Shown: piece by piece, positions 62,101-64,000 of the stretch | Layout: each line of letters starts with the position of its first letter | How positions within the stretch are numbered: position 1 is the first letter of the stretch | From: Balneolaceae bacterium | Lineage (GTDB): Bacteria; Bacteroidota; Rhodothermia; Balneolales; Balneolaceae | DNA length: 64,000 bases | Reading direction: 5' to 3' | NCBI GenBank assembly: GCA_020832285.1 | Contig: JAFIFB010000034.1 | Coordinates: 1 to 64,000 of the forward strand | The notes under the pieces: generated by a model | Databases searched by the model: none | What the model was told of the DNA's origin: nothing | The model's input: the letters and a program-made list of their open reading frames with translations, nothing else | Translations under genes and position numbers: made by a program

Positions 62101-62775
62101 CTTTCTAAGTTGAATCACTTCTTCCAGATATGAACCTATATCACCAACGGGCATCACTCCTTCAATTTCTGCATAAGGCTTACTGATGAGCGGCTGGATC
62201 AGTTTTTTCAGTTCAGAAGGTGAATTTGCCAGTTTCATTAACGTTGAGATGAGATAACGCCCGGTATCTTTTTGGCTGTAGCGATCCATGAAAAGTCGCC
62301 AGTAATCTTCCACGGCCTGATCGAGCAGATCATCGTTTTGTGCAATCTCAACATCCAACGGAGAACCCGTGAGCAGGGCCTCCTCTTTCAGTACTTTCTG
62401 GCAAAATCCGTGAATGGTGGTCACCTGGTTTTCATCAAAATTTAGAATGGCTTCCCGAAGTATATTTATGGTATCCGATCTGTTTTGAACCATTTCATAA
62501 AATTCGTTCAGAAATACGTCATTTTCTTTTTCAGGTCCCTCCTCAAGAACCCGCAGGCAATTCCGAAGCTGCCGAAAAATGCGTCCGCTCAGTTCCGACG
62601 TCGCTTTGCGTGTAAACGTCATTACAAGAATCTGGCTGATATCGAGCTTCTTTTCAATCAGCAGCCGTATAAACAGGCCTGTAATGGTATAGGTTTTTCC
62701 CGTTCCCGCACTCGCTTCAATCAACACACGAGGTTTCCAGTCAAGGTCAAAAATGGATTTGATTTCGCTTTTCAT
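59179..62775 (-). CDS. recB: exodeoxyribonuclease V subunit beta (RecB)
   Basis: LIEASAGTGKTYTITGLFIRLLIE, LVDEFQDTDPVQYGILDAIY, IGDPKQAIYAFRGADVYTY, VSTVHNSKGLQ-type motif KISTVHNSKGLQFPVVFCP; C-terminal nuclease FIDLIVRQNGIYTILDYKSN. Confidence 0.95.
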   Translation of the reverse strand: MKSEIKSIFDLDWKPRVLIEASAGTGKTYTITGLFIRLLIEKKLDISQILVMTFTRKATSELSGRIFRQLRNCLRVLEEGPEKENDVFLNEFYEMVQNRSDTINILREAILNFDENQVTTIHGFCQKVLKEEALLTGSPLDVEIAQNDDLLDQAVEDYWRLFMDRYSQKDTGRYLISTLMKLANSPSELKKLIQPLISKPYAEIEGVMPVGDIGSYLEEVIQLRKEMVQVWNEEQFEILEVLSKCDISRFQQYLDSRLNKLVSFLEDEEFSQDSPESLYYFTSDYLYDESNLPKSRKAEPTIPHHFFEICNDYHELIRDIDQIKTGLIVEAFQEIDRIRKKSSVNSGSVTYDDLLTNLLEALEEPGRGDSLAKELLNKYPFALVDEFQDTDPVQYGILDAIYPLDSKECGLLMIGDPKQAIYAFRGADVYTYFGARESSAENLYTLQNNYRSTPRLIEAVNHLFDHDLQSFIDDNVEYFKSKSGKKDIADEFVLDGESGGLFIVTARSGVDSNKNDPKDFAFQQTVFEIAQLLDLAEEGKATIKGRPLQAGDIAVLVYGHKDAFEIKQMLKRIGVDSVTQSRQQVFETFEAHRLELLMAAVLDPLNRTDLNNALTTGFFGIGLSGLYELKEDEKKRQSLIDELQVLSEIWTNDGFYPMYSSLLARDNRLAELSLLNDAERVLTNLSQLADICSKAEIEGGLDPHSLYSWFRKEKADPGEDDERTLLLESDQNLVKISTVHNSKGLQFPVVFCPSLWEGRDRVTDKIIPYHQENTRNVVLNIDQQSNEQRKKAEDQFLLESVAEEARKAYVAMTRAKYACNLFWASHTSSVCSGLGAILLGKDQVEKAVRDNGKVSNKGDITDKIFLERLKELAEESSGTIDLKILEDADVRIAKVKKAGRITENLQYTPYSGRKELQVQRKLGSFSSLVHHKSEPHQPDYDQVMENYLGLFDKAEEESRALNIFTFPRGATAGTAIHKLFEHDDFDFTEVSETDYSGMIEEVLDLYRISPKWVPAAQQMIREVTASHIPGVNLAKVEENDQLREMEFHFSASETSADRLFRIIRDGELPSPQFQFGKHFMTGFIDLIVRQNGIYTILDYKSNHLGDSLADYTPDRLKQEVEEAGYDLQYHLYTLALKKYLEKRIPGFDYEKQFGGVAYLFVRGMRKGSQNGIWFHKPELKTINNLEKELYSGSLTRSS

Positions 62776-64000
62776 GAAACCTCCTTTATGTGGCTCTGCA
62801 TCGTCCGGATCACCCGCAGATAGATTTCATTCAAGAAACGATCCGAAAACCTGGCATCTTTACCCAGCAGCGTTGAAATGGCGATATGTTCTCTCTCTCC
62901 AAACTGCCGGAATCCACCTTCAAATTCGCTGGCGGCCTTTTTCAGGGCTGCTGCCTCTCCCTTCTTTTTCCCGGTCTCTTCGTACTCGTAAAGTGATTTC
63001 GGGAAAAAGAGCTGAGGTTCATGTAAACCTTTTTCGTAAACGTCTACCATCTCCTGCAAAACCTCAAGCGGCTGTTCAGGCGGTTTGAGGGAAAAGAGTT
63101 TTGGAGATCCTTTTTTCAAATCGCAAAGCAGAAATCCTTCATCTTGTTCTTCCCTGGATGCGTTCCGGCAGAGATACCGAATCCAGCTCTGAACTGCCAG
63201 TTTCCCCGAAAATTTTGATGGATTGATATCGAGAAACACGAGATTGGAATAGGTGATGATCTCATCCTCTATCTGGTGATCTTTCAGTGTAAAGGAGAGC
63301 TGTTCACGATGAATCTGAGGTTCAAGACCGTGCTCTACATTGACAGCAATCGCCTCCTGAACGGATCGCTTCAATTCCCGAGCCTTTTTCAGTCCCGGCC
63401 AGCCCGAAGGTACAGCGCCTGATAATAGCAACGTCCTGAAGATCTTATCTTCCTCCATACCGCTGAGCGTCCAGCCGAAGACACGCTGAAACAGAATGTG
63501 CGCTTCCAGATGGCTGATGCCAAATTCATCTTTCTCCTCCCCGTCATCTTTAAACCAAACCTCAAACCGTTTTCGTAAAAACCAATCGAGGGGATTTCGG
63601 AAGAATCCTGTCAGATCACGGATGGTAATTTTTTCCGCTTCTTCCGATGGTGGTAGTATCTCATGCCTGATTCCCGCTACAGGCTCCTCATCACTGAACA
63701 GTGCCTGCACAGCTTTGTAATACGTTCGTGAAAAACTTTTTCTTTCAGCAAAGTTGGATGGTGAAAATCCGTTCAGGGCTTCTTTCCGGATCAACTGCTC
63801 TTCCTCAAGCCCGGTGATCGTCTCCAGTATACCCAACCACTCGCTTACAATGGATGAGGGAGGAATCGGCTCATTATCCACAGGACTCTGCCCGGTGTAA
63901 CTGCAGTAATGCACATCCTGAGCGGCGAGGATTGATTCAAGGAAAAGGTTTCGGTCTTCCAGTTTGCGGTTACGGTCGCCGGTTTTTGGATGTTGTGCAA
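62772..64000 (-). CDS. recC: exodeoxyribonuclease V subunit gamma (RecC), partial, N-terminus beyond window edge
   Basis: reading frame stays open upstream of 63914: GDRNRKLEDRNLFLESILAAQDVHYCSYTGQSPVDN, RecC-like; 4-bp ATGA overlap with recB. Confidence 0.88.
   Translation of the reverse strand, partial: AQHPKTGDRNRKLEDRNLFLESILAAQDVHYCSYTGQSPVDNEPIPPSSIVSEWLGILETITGLEEEQLIRKEALNGFSPSNFAERKSFSRTYYKAVQALFSDEEPVAGIRHEILPPSEEAEKITIRDLTGFFRNPLDWFLRKRFEVWFKDDGEEKDEFGISHLEAHILFQRVFGWTLSGMEEDKIFRTLLLSGAVPSGWPGLKKARELKRSVQEAIAVNVEHGLEPQIHREQLSFTLKDHQIEDEIITYSNLVFLDINPSKFSGKLAVQSWIRYLCRNASREEQDEGFLLCDLKKGSPKLFSLKPPEQPLEVLQEMVDVYEKGLHEPQLFFPKSLYEYEETGKKKGEAAALKKAASEFEGGFRQFGEREHIAISTLLGKDARFSDRFLNEIYLRVIRTMQSHIKEVS

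Noticed and set aside
1-64000. CRISPR array or Cas genes linked to the CHAT protein
   Set aside because: No regularly spaced direct repeats and no Cas/gRAMP-like proteins in the window.
1-64000. tRNA or rRNA genes
   Set aside because: No cloverleaf with T-arm GGTTCRANNC or rRNA signature recognised; a tRNAscan run would be decisive.

Overview
This 64 kb window looks like a chromosomal segment of a Bacteroidota/Balneolota-type bacterium. The support is a T9SS-type C-terminal sorting domain, a PorT-like barrel, DUF3098, DUF92 and a secreted 'AsnB'-like protein. No 16S or other marker was seen, so the taxonomy is inference. Most of the window is housekeeping or metabolic: MutS2, NrdJ, citrate synthase, UvrD/PcrA, Lon, MazG, Maf, Ada, a DAACS transporter, an orphan lycopene cyclase and a RecD-RecB-RecC locus cut by the right edge. 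Accessory or unusual parts are: (i) a predicted extracytoplasmic TPR-CHAT protease-like protein at the left end; (ii) an IS110-family element with a hairpin that sequesters the transposase RBS, a hairpin-rich 3' non-coding region that may hold a bridge/seek RNA, and nearby a compact 134-nt nested inverted-repeat structure; (iii) several dispersed intergenic repeat families, two of them MITE-like with terminal inverted repeats; (iv) two short pseudogene remnants (CoA-binding and VOC), each close to a copy of the same imperfect palindromic repeat. No CRISPR array, rRNA or tRNA was recognised. All calls come from reading the sequence and translations; no database search was run.
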